From Arthrobacter sp. (lineage in GTDB: Bacteria; Actinomycetota; Actinomycetes; Actinomycetales; Micrococcaceae), in assembly GCA_031277795.1 (NCBI GenBank), contig JAITLQ010000004.1, positions 124,001 to 188,000 of the forward strand: a DNA stretch of 64,000 bases, given 5' to 3'. Under the pieces are notes generated by a model. It did not search any database. It saw only the letters and a program-made list of their open reading frames with translations, and was not told the DNA's origin. Both the position numbers and the translations under genes were made by a program. Below are positions 17,316-26,189 of this stretch, in pieces (position 1 is the first letter of the stretch; every line of letters begins with the position of its first letter).

Positions 17316-18341
17316 TCAGATTTCCAAAGCGCCATGCAGCGCGGCCTCGGCCGGTGCTTCCCGGTGGAGGAGGGCATCGAGGGCGCTCAAGAGTGGCAAC
17401 TGCGACGCCCCAAGCCCCAGACGCTCCGTCAACCGCACTGCGAGGGGCGCGGCGGCGATCCCCTCGACGGTCAAACCCAGATGGTGCATGGCCTCGGTAG
17501 CCTCCGGAACGCTCTCGCCCGTCCCCAGGCGCATGCCGAAGACCTTGTTACGACCGGAAAGGCCCGTGACTTCAAGATCGCCGACCCCGGCCAAGCCGTA
17601 GACCGTCTCCGGGCTGCCACCAAGGTGAGACGAAATGAGGCTCATCTCTCTCACCGCCCTGGCGAAGAGCGCAGCCTTGAGGTTGTGGTGTGGAGCCCCG
17701 TCGCGTGCTTCGAGCCCCTCCGCCAGTCCAAGCGCAATGGCGTACACGTTCTTCAATGGGGCCCCCACTTCGAGCCCCACCTCGTCGTTGCTCGCTTCGA
17801 TCACGTACGTGGGAGTGGCAAGCAGTTCCTTGGCCCTTGCAACGTGCTCTGGGCTAGTCGAAGCAAAGACGGTGGCGGTCATCCTTCCGGCCGCGACCTC
17901 GTTTGCCTTGCACGGCCCACCTACCGAGACGATCGGCCGCGTCGCTTCCCCTAGTCCCGAACGCAGTGCCTCCGGCAGGAGCTCAATTCTTCCGTCCGAC
18001 GCCTCATGGAAGCCTTTGCTCGTCATGAGGAGGGGAACGTCGGCCGGGATGGCCCCCTTGAGGAGCCGTCCTGTGTCAAATACTCCGCCAGAGGCGACGG
18101 ACACGATGACGAGGTCGGCGCCGTAGAGGGCCTGCTCGAGATCTGCGCTCGCGAAGCACTTGACTGAGGGTGGCAGCATCACCGCTGTTCCGGGATGGGG
18201 CGCGCCTCGGCCGAGTGTCTCCAATACGGGTCCATCCAGATGCGTACCCCACAGTCTGACGGTGTGCCCCCGCTGCACGGCCGGAGTTGCTAGGGCGGAA
18301 CCCATGGCGCCTGCGCCAAGGATCGTGATGGTCGTCATCAC
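17316..18341 (-). CDS. GpsA-like NAD(P)-dependent glycerol-3-phosphate dehydrogenase homologue
   Basis: The 341 residues cover the full GpsA fold: GAGAMG nucleotide loop at 9-14, TSKGF with the conserved Lys near 109, the GGPCKANEVA block, catalytic-type APLKNVYAIALGLAEGL near 194-210, and LAGVGDLEVTGL. GpsA makes glycerol 3-phosphate for lipids, but this copy sits in a regulated catabolic operon, overlapping the dehydrogenase stop by four bases. It therefore probably oxidises or reduces a related polyol phosphate or hydroxyketone phosphate from this pathway. The assignment to a pathway is inference; the fold and cofactor type are clear. Confidence 0.82.
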   Translation of the reverse strand: MMTTITILGAGAMGSALATPAVQRGHTVRLWGTHLDGPVLETLGRGAPHPGTAVMLPPSVKCFASADLEQALYGADLVIVSVASGGVFDTGRLLKGAIPADVPLLMTSKGFHEASDGRIELLPEALRSGLGEATRPIVSVGGPCKANEVAAGRMTATVFASTSPEHVARAKELLATPTYVIEASNDEVGLEVGAPLKNVYAIALGLAEGLEARDGAPHHNLKAALFARAVREMSLISSHLGGSPETVYGLAGVGDLEVTGLSGRNKVFGMRLGTGESVPEATEAMHHLGLTVEGIAAAPLAVRLTERLGLGASQLPLLSALDALLHREAPAEAALHGALEI

Positions 18342-19372
18342 GGCACCAACGCGTACTTGCTGCCGCGACCAGCAGCCATGTCTTCGAGGCTCTCCACAAG
18401 GGCCCCGAGCGGACGCACCTCGCTGATGAGCGACATGCCGTCTACCTTTCCGCTCGACAGCAGGTCAACAGCGATGGCCACGTACTTTGGTGCGTGATGG
18501 AAGACTCCCTTGAGTGTGTACTCCTCGTAGTGCATGGCCGAGGAATCAACCGAGAACGGAGCGCCCTTCGGCGTGCCGCCAAAGAGGACCGCTGTCCCGC
18601 CCGGACGCAGGGCCCTGACCGCCTGTTCCCACACCACGGGAAGTCCCACTGCCTCAATGCTGACGTCGGCGCCACGCTTCCCGGGAGTCACCTCACGAAT
18701 GGCCTCGTCCACCTGCGCCGGGTCAAGGCCAGCGATGTTGATGGTGCGCTCTGCACCTGCCACCAGCGCCTGGTCCAGGCGGAAGGGGGCCTGATCAACG
18801 CTGACGACGTGAGCGCCGCGTAGGGTGGCCAACCGGACAAACATCAGGCCGATGGGTCCGGCGCCGTGCACCACAACGGTGTCGCCAAGTTTGATGCCGG
18901 ACTCGTCCATTCCGTGCACCACCGTGGCCAGCGGTTCCAGCGGTGCAGCTGCCTCAAAGGGCAGTTCATCGGGGATGCGGTAGGTGTTGCGCTCCACGAT
19001 CGCGCGAGGAATGACCACTTCTTCCGCGAAAGCTCCGTTGAGAAACTCGAGATTTTCGCACAAGCTCTCGCGGTTGAGGCTGCAGGCCCAGCAACGGCCA
19101 CACGGTGCGGTGTTGGCAGCAACAACGCGCTGACCCACGGCAAATTTCGTGACGCCTTCTCCCACTTCGGAGACGATGCCGGCAAACTCGTGTCCAAAGC
19201 GGGCGGGGAGCTCAGGGAAAAGCTTGGGATGGCCCCTGCGGTAGGACTTCAGGTCAGTGCCGCACGTTGCGGCGGCCTTCACCGTTACCGCAATCTCGCC
19301 CGGGCCAGGCGCGGTCCGCTCAACGTCTTCGATGGCCAGCTGGCCTGGGCCGCGAAAAATGGCTGCCTTCAT
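18338..19372 (-). CDS. Zinc-dependent medium-chain alcohol/polyol dehydrogenase
   Basis: The 344-residue MDR-family enzyme shows catalytic zinc ligands Cys37 (TCGTDLK), His61-Glu62 (GHEFAG) and Glu146. Structural zinc cysteines are at 91, 94, 97 and 105 (CGRCWACSLNRESLC), and the NAD loop is GAGPIG at 170-175. It resembles sorbitol, threonine and galactitol-phosphate dehydrogenases, which oxidise a secondary hydroxyl to a ketone. It follows the DeoR gene by about 50 bases and overlaps the GpsA-like gene, so it is probably the entry or second oxidation step of this island. Confidence 0.9.
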   Translation of the reverse strand: MKAAIFRGPGQLAIEDVERTAPGPGEIAVTVKAAATCGTDLKSYRRGHPKLFPELPARFGHEFAGIVSEVGEGVTKFAVGQRVVAANTAPCGRCWACSLNRESLCENLEFLNGAFAEEVVIPRAIVERNTYRIPDELPFEAAAPLEPLATVVHGMDESGIKLGDTVVVHGAGPIGLMFVRLATLRGAHVVSVDQAPFRLDQALVAGAERTINIAGLDPAQVDEAIREVTPGKRGADVSIEAVGLPVVWEQAVRALRPGGTAVLFGGTPKGAPFSVDSSAMHYEEYTLKGVFHHAPKYVAIAVDLLSSGKVDGMSLISEVRPLGALVESLEDMAAGRGSKYALVP

Positions 19373-19422
19373 CTGGGAATGTCCCTTCCGGACTGGACCG
19401 ACTGGCGGTCACATGAGGGAGA

Positions 19423-20217
19423 TCAGCGCTGCACAACCGGAGCAACGATGACGTGCTCGGCCGAGGAGCGCAGTGCTCCGAGGGTGTCTTCGTCGATGTC
19501 GCTGTCGACAATAACGGCGTCAAATTCCTCCAAGCCGGCCTGTCGGTGCAACGCCCGGCGGCTGAACTTGGAGTGGTCAATCAAGAGCAAAGAATGCTCG
19601 GCCTGGCGCAGCATGGCCCGCTTGACGAGCAACGGCGCTTCGGCCGGGTTATAAAGGGCTCCCCTCCACACCGACGTCGCCGAGATGCAGGCGACGTCCA
19701 CCTGGATCGATCGAACAGATTCGATCGCGCTTGCGCCGTGGAAGGACTGGAACTGGGGGTCGAATGCGCCGCCAATGCCGATCAACTTGGCGGCGTCTGC
19801 CTCCGCGATCCGCTCGATGGCGGGGCGGAAATTAGTGACGAGGGTCAAGGACTCGTCGGTCGACAGCAGATCGGCGAGGGCAAGCACGGTGGTGCTGTCG
19901 TCGAGCGCCACCACGGAGAGGTCATCTCGTTCACGGATCCACGCGGCCGCCGCAGCGGCGATGGCCCGCTTGTGATCAAGCAAGTGGTGTTGACGGAACG
20001 TCACGTTGCGCTCGATGACTTCGAGCGGGGTCGCTTTGGCGCCCGAACGAACCTTGGAGAGCACTCCGCGTTCGTTGAGGTCGTCCAGGTCGCGGTGGAT
20101 CGTCATGGTGGTGACGCTGAAGTGATCCGCGAGTTCGTCAATGCGAACAAAGCCCTGCTCGGCCACCATCTCTGAAATCTCAGCCCGACGGTGGTCGGCT
20201 GCAGATCGCTGGCTCAT
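19423..20217 (-). CDS. DeoR-family transcriptional regulator
   Basis: The 264-residue repressor has an N-terminal winged helix (FVRIDELADHFSVTTMTIHRDLDDL) and a C-terminal sugar-phosphate-binding DeoRC domain, with blocks such as ALDDSTTVLALA and the ISATSVWRG stretch. DeoR proteins usually respond to a phosphorylated intermediate of the pathway they control. It is first in the minus-strand operon and divergent from the importer operon; a repeated TGTTATGTT element lies on both sides of the shared intergenic region. The ATG at 20217 is preceded by AGGAG. Confidence 0.92.
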   Translation of the reverse strand: MSQRSAADHRRAEISEMVAEQGFVRIDELADHFSVTTMTIHRDLDDLNERGVLSKVRSGAKATPLEVIERNVTFRQHHLLDHKRAIAAAAAAWIRERDDLSVVALDDSTTVLALADLLSTDESLTLVTNFRPAIERIAEADAAKLIGIGGAFDPQFQSFHGASAIESVRSIQVDVACISATSVWRGALYNPAEAPLLVKRAMLRQAEHSLLLIDHSKFSRRALHRQAGLEEFDAVIVDSDIDEDTLGALRSSAEHVIVAPVVQR

Positions 20218-20242
20218 GCTGTCTCCTTCTGATGTGATGCAG

Positions 20243-20253
20243 CGAACATAACA
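20243..20253. promoter_or_regulatory. Candidate DeoR operator half-site 1
   Basis: CGAACATAACA lies 26 bases upstream of the deoR-type start. It is the inverted counterpart of TGTTATGTTGCG at 20316-20327. Two copies of this rare AT-rich motif flank the divergent promoters, so a looping or two-site repressor is plausible. Confidence 0.45.
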
Positions 20254-20277
20254 CCCAATCACGTTACGTTCTACCCG

Positions 20278-20306
20278 TTGACATGTGATTTTTGCTGTCC
20301 TACGGT
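20278..20306 (+). promoter_or_regulatory. Candidate promoter of the ABC importer operon
   Basis: TTGACA (20278-20283) is separated by 17 bases from TACGGT (20301-20306), a good -35 and a TANNNT-type -10. The expected start point falls just before the operator-like motif at 20316. Confidence 0.5.
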
Positions 20307-20315
20307 CTGTCCAGT

Positions 20316-20327
20316 TGTTATGTTGCG
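20316..20327. promoter_or_regulatory. Candidate DeoR operator half-site 2
   Basis: TGTTATGTTGCG is inverted relative to the motif at 20243-20253 and sits immediately downstream of the predicted -10 box. Occupancy here would block transcription of the importer operon. Functional assignment is inferred from position and repetition. Confidence 0.45.
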
Positions 20328-20366
20328 TCGGTCACACCGGCGCCCAGTCGATTGGAGGCGCTCAGC

Positions 20367-21920
20367 ATGACTCACGCGTTGTCCGTCCAGGGTCTCAAGA
20401 AGTCCTTTGGTGGCGTGCCCGTCCTGCGCGACGTGTCATTCGACGTGGACCCGGGTTCCATTACGGTGCTGGCAGGTGAGAACGGGGCTGGCAAATCCAC
20501 CCTTTTCAAGATCATCAGCGGCCAGCTGTCCCCTGATGCCGGCCACGTTCAGCTTCATGGAACGGCCCTGGAAGCGGCGCACCCCCGGGCAGCGCGAGCC
20601 CTCGGCGTCGGCATCGTCCCGCAGGAACTGGCTCCCTACTCGGATCTCAGCATCGCCGAGAACCTGTTCGTGGGCCGTGAGCTACGGACCGCAGGCTTTC
20701 TGCTCAAGCGTGGGGCCATGCGTTCGCGAACAGCCAGCATGCTCGCCGAGTTTGGCATCGACCTCGACCCAAGCACTCCGATGAAGAATCTGTCGGTGGC
20801 CCTGACGCAGATCGTGGAGATCATCAAGGCCACTTCCTCAGGGGCTTCAGTTCTCCTCCTCGACGAGCCGACCTCGTCCATCGCGGAGACCGAGGTGGAG
20901 CGCCTCTACGACATCGTGAGGTCTCTGCGTGCGCGCGGGGTGGCGATGCTCTACACGACGCACCGCATGGCAGAAATCCAAGCCATCGCTGACCGCGTCG
21001 TCACGCTCCGCGACGGTCACCTTGTCCTCGACGAGGCCGTCGACGATGTCACGCCGTCGGACATCGTCACGTCCATGATCGGCCGTGAGCTCGGCCAGCT
21101 TTTCCCGGATATCGCTGCCCCCAGTCAAGTGACGCGACTCAAAGTCAACGGGCTGCGAGTGCGTCCTTCAAACAACCCGATCGATCTCCAAGTCCACGCG
21201 GGAGAGGTGCTCGGCATCGGCGGGCTCGTTGGCGCTGGCCGTTCGTCCCTCCTGAAGGCGCTCTTTGGCGCTCAAAAGACAACGGCAGGACAGCTCGTCG
21301 TGGACGGACAAGCCCTCCCCGCCAAACTCACGCCAAGTGCAGCCATCGCCGCCGGCATGGCGTTTGTCCCGGAGGACCGAAAGGGCGAAGGGTTGGCGCT
21401 TGGACTCACCCTGGAGGAAAACTTCTCCCTCCCTCGGCCAGACCTCAGTTCCTCTGGCGGGGTGACGCGCACTCGCAAACGTAGGGCCATCGCCCGCGGC
21501 CTCGCCGACAAGGTCCAGCTGCGATACCGCCACATGAGCCAGCCGGCTGAAACTCTTTCCGGAGGCAACCAACAGAAGATCGTCATCGGTCGTTGGCTTG
21601 CCGATGAGCCAAAGGTGCTGCTCCTCGACGAGCCAACCCGCGGCGTCGACGTGGGCGCCCGCGGCGAGCTCTACCGCATCATCGCGTCGTTGGCCGAGTC
21701 CGGCCTCGCTGTCGTCCTCGTCAGCTCAGACATGCCAGAACTGATCGGCATGAGCCATCGCGTCTGCGTCATGTCTGGCGGCAACATCACGGGAGAGCTC
21801 TCCCGCGCCGAACTTGATGCCCCGGACGCTCAAGCCAAAATTTTCGCCTTCGCTAGCGGTGACCACACCGAAGAGCAGGCCACTTCTCCCGCCCCCACTG
21901 CCAAGGACAGCTCGTCATGA
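20367..21920 (+). CDS. Sugar ABC transporter, tandem ATPase (RbsA/MglA type)
   Basis: The 517-residue protein consists of two ABC domains in one chain, as in RbsA. The first has Walker A GENGAGKST (37-45) and Walker B LLLDEPTSS; the second has the usual degenerate A loop GLVGAGRSS, a signature LSGGNQQK and LLLDEPTRGVDVG. It energises uptake together with the permease and lipoprotein downstream. The ATG at 20367 has GGAGG upstream. The stop overlaps the permease start by four bases. The transported molecule is probably a monosaccharide or polyol matching the divergent catabolic genes. Confidence 0.94.
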   Translation: MTHALSVQGLKKSFGGVPVLRDVSFDVDPGSITVLAGENGAGKSTLFKIISGQLSPDAGHVQLHGTALEAAHPRAARALGVGIVPQELAPYSDLSIAENLFVGRELRTAGFLLKRGAMRSRTASMLAEFGIDLDPSTPMKNLSVALTQIVEIIKATSSGASVLLLDEPTSSIAETEVERLYDIVRSLRARGVAMLYTTHRMAEIQAIADRVVTLRDGHLVLDEAVDDVTPSDIVTSMIGRELGQLFPDIAAPSQVTRLKVNGLRVRPSNNPIDLQVHAGEVLGIGGLVGAGRSSLLKALFGAQKTTAGQLVVDGQALPAKLTPSAAIAAGMAFVPEDRKGEGLALGLTLEENFSLPRPDLSSSGGVTRTRKRRAIARGLADKVQLRYRHMSQPAETLSGGNQQKIVIGRWLADEPKVLLLDEPTRGVDVGARGELYRIIASLAESGLAVVLVSSDMPELIGMSHRVCVMSGGNITGELSRAELDAPDAQAKIFAFASGDHTEEQATSPAPTAKDSSS

Positions 21921-22903
21921 CCGTCGATCAACCGACCACACTGCGTCGTCGCTTCTCGGAGATCTCGCCCAAAGACCTGATCATCCGCAACGTGATGGTC
22001 ATCGTCCTGGTGCTCGTCATCTGCTATTTCACGTATAGAAGCGCTCGCTTCGCCACGGCCGACAACGTGCTGACGATCCTCGTGGCGGCGGCGCCCTTCG
22101 CGCTCGTTGCGATTGGGCAGACCCTAGTGATCTTGACGGGCGGCATCGACCTCTCCGTTGGTTCCGTCATTGCGGCTAGTGCCATGTCTGCCGCCTACGT
22201 CAGCGTGCGCAACCCTGATCAGCTGTGGTTGGCCCCGGTGGCCGCGATCGGTATCGGCCTCGTGTGCGGTCTGATCAACGGACTCGTTGTCAGTGCGCTC
22301 AAGGTTCCGCCCTTTGTCGCAACCCTCGGCATGATGACCGCTGCGTCCGGTCTCGCCTACGTTATTGGCAACGGCGCTCCCATCAACGGCCTCCCCTCCG
22401 GCTACGGAGCCTTTGCGAACACTGCCTTCATGGGGCTGACCATTCCCGTCATCCTGATGATCCTCGGCTTTGTCATTATCTGGTTTGTTCTCAAGCGCAC
22501 CACGTTTGGCCTCCACGTCTACGCCGTTGGAGGCAACGCCAACGCTGCCTCGCTTGCTGGCGTTCGAACGGGGCGAACGCTCATCGGCGTCTATCTGCTC
22601 AGCGGCGCGCTGGCCGGCGTGTCCGGTCTGATGATCTCTTCGCGTGTCATTTCCGGCGCGCCGAGCCTTGGCCAGGGTTACGAACTCGACGCCATCGCCG
22701 CTGTCGTCATCGGTGGTGCCAGTCTCTTCGGCGGCCGCGGCAGCGTCTGGGGGACTCTCCTCGGCCTGCTGCTAATTCAAACCCTCAACAACGGTCTGGA
22801 CATCCTCGTTGTCCCCGCCTACTGGCAATCAATCATCAAGGGCGCCCTCATCGTCGCCGCTGTCGCCCTCGACGTCTGGGCGTCCAGACGCGGGCGTCGA
22901 TAG
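21917..22903 (+). CDS. Sugar ABC transporter permease (RbsC type)
   Basis: This 328-residue integral membrane protein has about eight to ten hydrophobic spans and the RbsC-family signatures [12 protein letters not shown] and [15 protein letters not shown] (with the cytoplasmic coupling region). The C-terminal [15 protein letters not shown] is also typical. It would work as a homodimer with the tandem ATPase. Translational coupling to the preceding gene is indicated by the ATGA overlap; the binding-protein gene follows after 49 bases. Confidence 0.94.
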   Translation: MTVDQPTTLRRRFSEISPKDLIIRNVMVIVLVLVICYFTYRSARFATADNVLTILVAAAPFALVAIGQTLVILTGGIDLSVGSVIAASAMSAAYVSVRNPDQLWLAPVAAIGIGLVCGLINGLVVSALKVPPFVATLGMMTAASGLAYVIGNGAPINGLPSGYGAFANTAFMGLTIPVILMILGFVIIWFVLKRTTFGLHVYAVGGNANAASLAGVRTGRTLIGVYLLSGALAGVSGLMISSRVISGAPSLGQGYELDAIAAVVIGGASLFGGRGSVWGTLLGLLLIQTLNNGLDILVVPAYWQSIIKGALIVAAVALDVWASRRGRR

Positions 22904-22952
22904 TCCTCCCCCTTCTTTTCCTCGCCGTACCCGCACCGACAAAAGGAACATC

Positions 22953-23981
22953 ATGAAGCGCTTCACCAAGCTGGCCATCGCGGCCGCAGCCACGTCCACG
23001 CTCGTCCTGTCCGCATGCGGCGCAGGCGACACCACGGCCCAGACCGACAAGACCGTCGTTGGCGTCACTGTGTATGACATGTCCTCGTTCATCACGCAGG
23101 GGCAGGAAGGCATGCAGGCCTACGCCGACGCAAACAACGTTGACCTGCGCTGGAACTCTGCAAGCCTCGATGTCTCAACCCAGGCCACCCAGATGCAGCA
23201 GTACATCGACCAGAAGGTCGACGCCATCGTCGTGGTGCCGGTTCAGGCCGATTCACTTGGCCCGCAGCTGGCCGCGGCCAAGGAGGCGGGTATTCCCGTC
23301 ATCACTGCCAACGCTGGCCTCAGCGACACCGCCAACGTCACCGCTTCCGTCCTGCCAGACGACGTGGCTGCCGGAGAGCACGAGATGGCTGCTATGGCTA
23401 AGGAGCTGGGCGGAAAGGGAAAGATCGTGATCCTCCAGGGGCCGCTTGGCCAGTCGGCCGAAGTGGACCGCACCAAGGGCATCAACAATGTCCTCGCAGA
23501 GAATCCCGGCATCGAAGTGCTGGCCAAGGACACCGCGAACTGGACCCGCGATGAGGCCGTCAACAAGATGAAGAACTGGATCTCCGCATTCGGTGACGAC
23601 ATCGACGCCGTCGTGGCCGAGAACGACGACATGGGCCTTGGCGCCCTCCAGGCGCTCAAGGAAGCCAAGAAGGACATCCCGATCGTTGGCATCGACGGGA
23701 TCGAGGACGGACTGAAGGCGGTGCAGGACGGCTCCTTCATCGGTACCAACCTGCAGCACGGCCGCGTTGAACTCGGCGCCGGCCTGGCCGTGGCGCTGAA
23801 GGCCGCCAAGGGCGAAACCGTCGAGTCCAACTACGTGTACAAGATGCCCGAGGTCACGGCCGACAACGTCGACGACTACTACGCCAACGTCGTCTCGGAC
23901 AAGGACGCTTTCCTCAAGCGTCTTCCCGCACTCATCGATGCAAACCTCGCCTCCGGCGACATCTCCAACGAAAACTCCTGA
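22953..23981 (+). CDS. Sugar ABC transporter substrate-binding lipoprotein (RbsB type)
   Basis: The 342-residue lipoprotein has a signal peptide with lipobox LSAC (lipidated Cys22) followed by a periplasmic-binding-protein type I fold. Recognisable blocks are [13 protein letters not shown]-like start ([17 protein letters not shown]), the [26 protein letters not shown] linker region and [13 protein letters not shown]. This family binds ribose, galactose, allose, xylitol, erythritol or related compounds. AAAAGGAAC precedes the ATG at 22953. A strong hairpin follows its stop codon. Confidence 0.93.
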   Translation: MKRFTKLAIAAAATSTLVLSACGAGDTTAQTDKTVVGVTVYDMSSFITQGQEGMQAYADANNVDLRWNSASLDVSTQATQMQQYIDQKVDAIVVVPVQADSLGPQLAAAKEAGIPVITANAGLSDTANVTASVLPDDVAAGEHEMAAMAKELGGKGKIVILQGPLGQSAEVDRTKGINNVLAENPGIEVLAKDTANWTRDEAVNKMKNWISAFGDDIDAVVAENDDMGLGALQALKEAKKDIPIVGIDGIEDGLKAVQDGSFIGTNLQHGRVELGAGLAVALKAAKGETVESNYVYKMPEVTADNVDDYYANVVSDKDAFLKRLPALIDANLASGDISNENS

Positions 23982-23988
23982 CGCGCTC

Positions 23989-24018
23989 GGGGCCGCGCTT
24001 GAGTCCAAGCGCGGCCCC
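23989..24018 (+). terminator. Intercistronic hairpin between the binding protein and aldolase genes
   Basis: A perfect 12-bp GC stem (23989-24000 with 24007-24018) with a six-base loop starts seven bases after the binding-protein stop and has no T-run. In ABC operons such a hairpin commonly protects the binding-protein mRNA or partly terminates, lowering expression of the distal gene. Confidence 0.6.
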
Positions 24019-24054
24019 GCCCGTCACCCCTTCCTTCTCCAGAAAGTACTCAGC

Positions 24055-26019
24055 GTGTCCACGACCATTGACGCCTCTTTCGATTCCCTCTCCCCCCTGC
24101 AGCAGTGCGTCGACGTCTCCCGCCGACTCGGCTCGGATCCCACGCTCGTGCTGCACGGCGGCGGTAATACCTCCATCAAGGAAATCATCACCGATCTGAC
24201 GGGCGAAAGCCTCGAGGTAGTGCACGTCAAAGGCAGCGGTTGGGACCTCGGCACCATCGAAGAGGCAGGGTTTGCCCCATTGCGACGCCAACGCCTCCTC
24301 GAACTAGCGCAGCTGGAAGAGCTGGACGACACTCGACTCGTCAACGAACTCAAGCAAGCATCGCTGCACGCCAACGCCCCCACCGGTTCCATCGAGGCCG
24401 TCCTACACGGACTCCTGCCGGCACGAGTTGTCCTGCACACCCACGCCGACGCGATTGTTGCGCTAGGTGATCAACCCAACGGCGCCCAAATCGTTCGGGA
24501 GGTCCTCGGCGAGAGACTCCTTGTCGTTGACTACGTCAAGCCCGGCTTTGACCTGGCGAAGGCCGTCGCCAACGCCTGGGCTGGGCGAGAGAGCGACGTC
24601 GACGCGATCGTCTTGCTCAAGCATGGCCTCTTCACCTTCTCCGATAGCGCTCTCGAGGCGTATGCGCGCCACCTCGACCTGGTGCGTGCCGCCGCCACCC
24701 ACACTGGGCTTCCCCTCCCTGGAGAGAACGCTGAGGTCACACCCCCGGCGCCCGATGCAGTCGATCCGATTGCGTACGCCCAGTTGCGCTCAGAGGTGTC
24801 AGCCGCAGCAGGCGCCCCGATGGTGCTGCACCGTCGCCCGTCCGCTGCCGTCTCTTCGCTGCTGACGGCACCAAACAGCCACGACATCTCAACCCGCGGA
24901 ACCATCACTCCCGAACACGTCATCAGGACCAAGCGGCTGCCGATGCTTGGTCGAGACGTTGCCGCCTACACCCGCGAATACGAGGAATATGTGGAGCGCA
25001 ACCGCGCCCGCGCAGAGGCCCCGCTGGCCGAGATCGATCCGGCGCCCCGCGTCATCCTCGATCCCGAACTCGGGCTCGTGACGGCCGGTCGCACGGTCAA
25101 AGAGAGCCTCGTTTCGGCTGATATCTATGAACACACGGCGCTCGTGATCCAGGCGGCGGAACGCGTGGGGAGCTACGACCCCGTCAGCGAAGCTGAGGCC
25201 TTCGATATTGAGTATTGGGAGCTCGAACAGGCCAAGCTGCGCGCGGTCGGGGCTTCCCCCGCCTTCGCCGGAGAGATCGCGTTGGTGACCGGAGCGGCGT
25301 CGGGCATCGGCAAGGCCTGCGCCCAGGCCCTCATGGCCGCGGGGGCCGCCGTCGTGGCTCTTGATCTGTCCCCTCACGTGACCGAAGTGTCAGCCGATCC
25401 TCGCTGGTTCGGTGTCGTGTGCGACGTCACCGATCCGGAGGCAGTGCGCCGGGCGGTCCGCGCCGGGGTGGAGCGCTTTGGCAGCCTCGACATCGTGGTG
25501 CCTGCGGCCGGAATCTTTGCCGCAAGCGCCCCCATCCAGGAGCTTGAGCGCAACGCCTGGGACCTCAGCATGGCCGTCAACGTTGACGGGCTGTTCTCGC
25601 TTCTCCAGGAGGTGCAGCCTTATCTCGCCCTTGCACCCAAGGGTGGCAGGGTCGTGTTGATCGCTTCCAAGAATGTCCCTGCGCCCGGTCCGGGCGCGGC
25701 CGCCTACTCGGCGTCGAAGGCCGCGGCTACGCAGTTGGCCAGGGTGGCCGCTCTTGAATGGGCCGGCTCGGGCGTCCGAGTCAACATGGTGAATCCGGAC
25801 GCCGTCTTCGACACAGGCTTGTGGACACCAGCGCTTCTTGCCGAGCGAGCCAAGAAGTATGGGATGAGCATCGACGAGTACAAGCGTCGCAACCTGCTGC
25901 GTACCGAGGTCACGAGTGCCCAGGTCGCGTCTGTAGTGACGGATCTGTGCCGGGATCAGTACAGCGCAACGACGGGTGCGCAGGTGCCTGTGGATGGCGG
26001 AAGCGACCGCATCGTGTAA
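24055..26019 (+). CDS. Bifunctional class II aldolase / short-chain dehydrogenase fusion
   Basis: The protein is about 654 residues in two enzymatic halves. The N-terminal half is a class II aldolase/adducin domain with GGGNTS (35-40), candidate catalytic Glu114, and zinc ligands His128 and His130 (LHTHAD) plus a later HGLFTF His. The C-terminal half is an SDR with TGAASGIG near 412-419 and Tyr551-x3-Lys555 (YSASK). Close relatives are annotated as rhamnulose-1-phosphate aldolase/dehydrogenase fusions: cleavage of a ketose 1-phosphate to DHAP and an aldehyde that the second half may process. The GTG start is chosen by family alignment; its ribosome-binding site is weak. It ends the importer operon. 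Confidence 0.85.
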   Translation: MSTTIDASFDSLSPLQQCVDVSRRLGSDPTLVLHGGGNTSIKEIITDLTGESLEVVHVKGSGWDLGTIEEAGFAPLRRQRLLELAQLEELDDTRLVNELKQASLHANAPTGSIEAVLHGLLPARVVLHTHADAIVALGDQPNGAQIVREVLGERLLVVDYVKPGFDLAKAVANAWAGRESDVDAIVLLKHGLFTFSDSALEAYARHLDLVRAAATHTGLPLPGENAEVTPPAPDAVDPIAYAQLRSEVSAAAGAPMVLHRRPSAAVSSLLTAPNSHDISTRGTITPEHVIRTKRLPMLGRDVAAYTREYEEYVERNRARAEAPLAEIDPAPRVILDPELGLVTAGRTVKESLVSADIYEHTALVIQAAERVGSYDPVSEAEAFDIEYWELEQAKLRAVGASPAFAGEIALVTGAASGIGKACAQALMAAGAAVVALDLSPHVTEVSADPRWFGVVCDVTDPEAVRRAVRAGVERFGSLDIVVPAAGIFAASAPIQELERNAWDLSMAVNVDGLFSLLQEVQPYLALAPKGGRVVLIASKNVPAPGPGAAAYSASKAAATQLARVAALEWAGSGVRVNMVNPDAVFDTGLWTPALLAERAKKYGMSIDEYKRRNLLRTEVTSAQVASVVTDLCRDQYSATTGAQVPVDGGSDRIV

Positions 26020-26035
26020 CCCCTGGCATCGCGTG

Positions 26036-26082
26036 CGCCACAACGATGGCCCGGGTTCACGTCCTGGGTCATCGTTGTGGCG
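26036..26082 (+). terminator. Terminator-like hairpin after the aldolase fusion gene
   Basis: CGCCACAACGATG (26036-26048) pairs with CATCGTTGTGGCG (26070-26082), extended by CCC with GGG inside. It sits 16 bases after the stop codon. There is no T-run, so Rho-independent termination is plausible but not certain. A smaller CCGAAT/ATTCGG repeat follows in the rest of the gene-free gap to 26189. Confidence 0.6.
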
Positions 26083-26189
26083 GTGCGGTGCACCCCGAAT
26101 TTGAGCCATATTCGGCCGGCGGTGCACAGAAGCCGCTCAAGTACGTACGGACGAATCACAAGCCACGGTGCGCCCGCCGTTGCTGCAAG

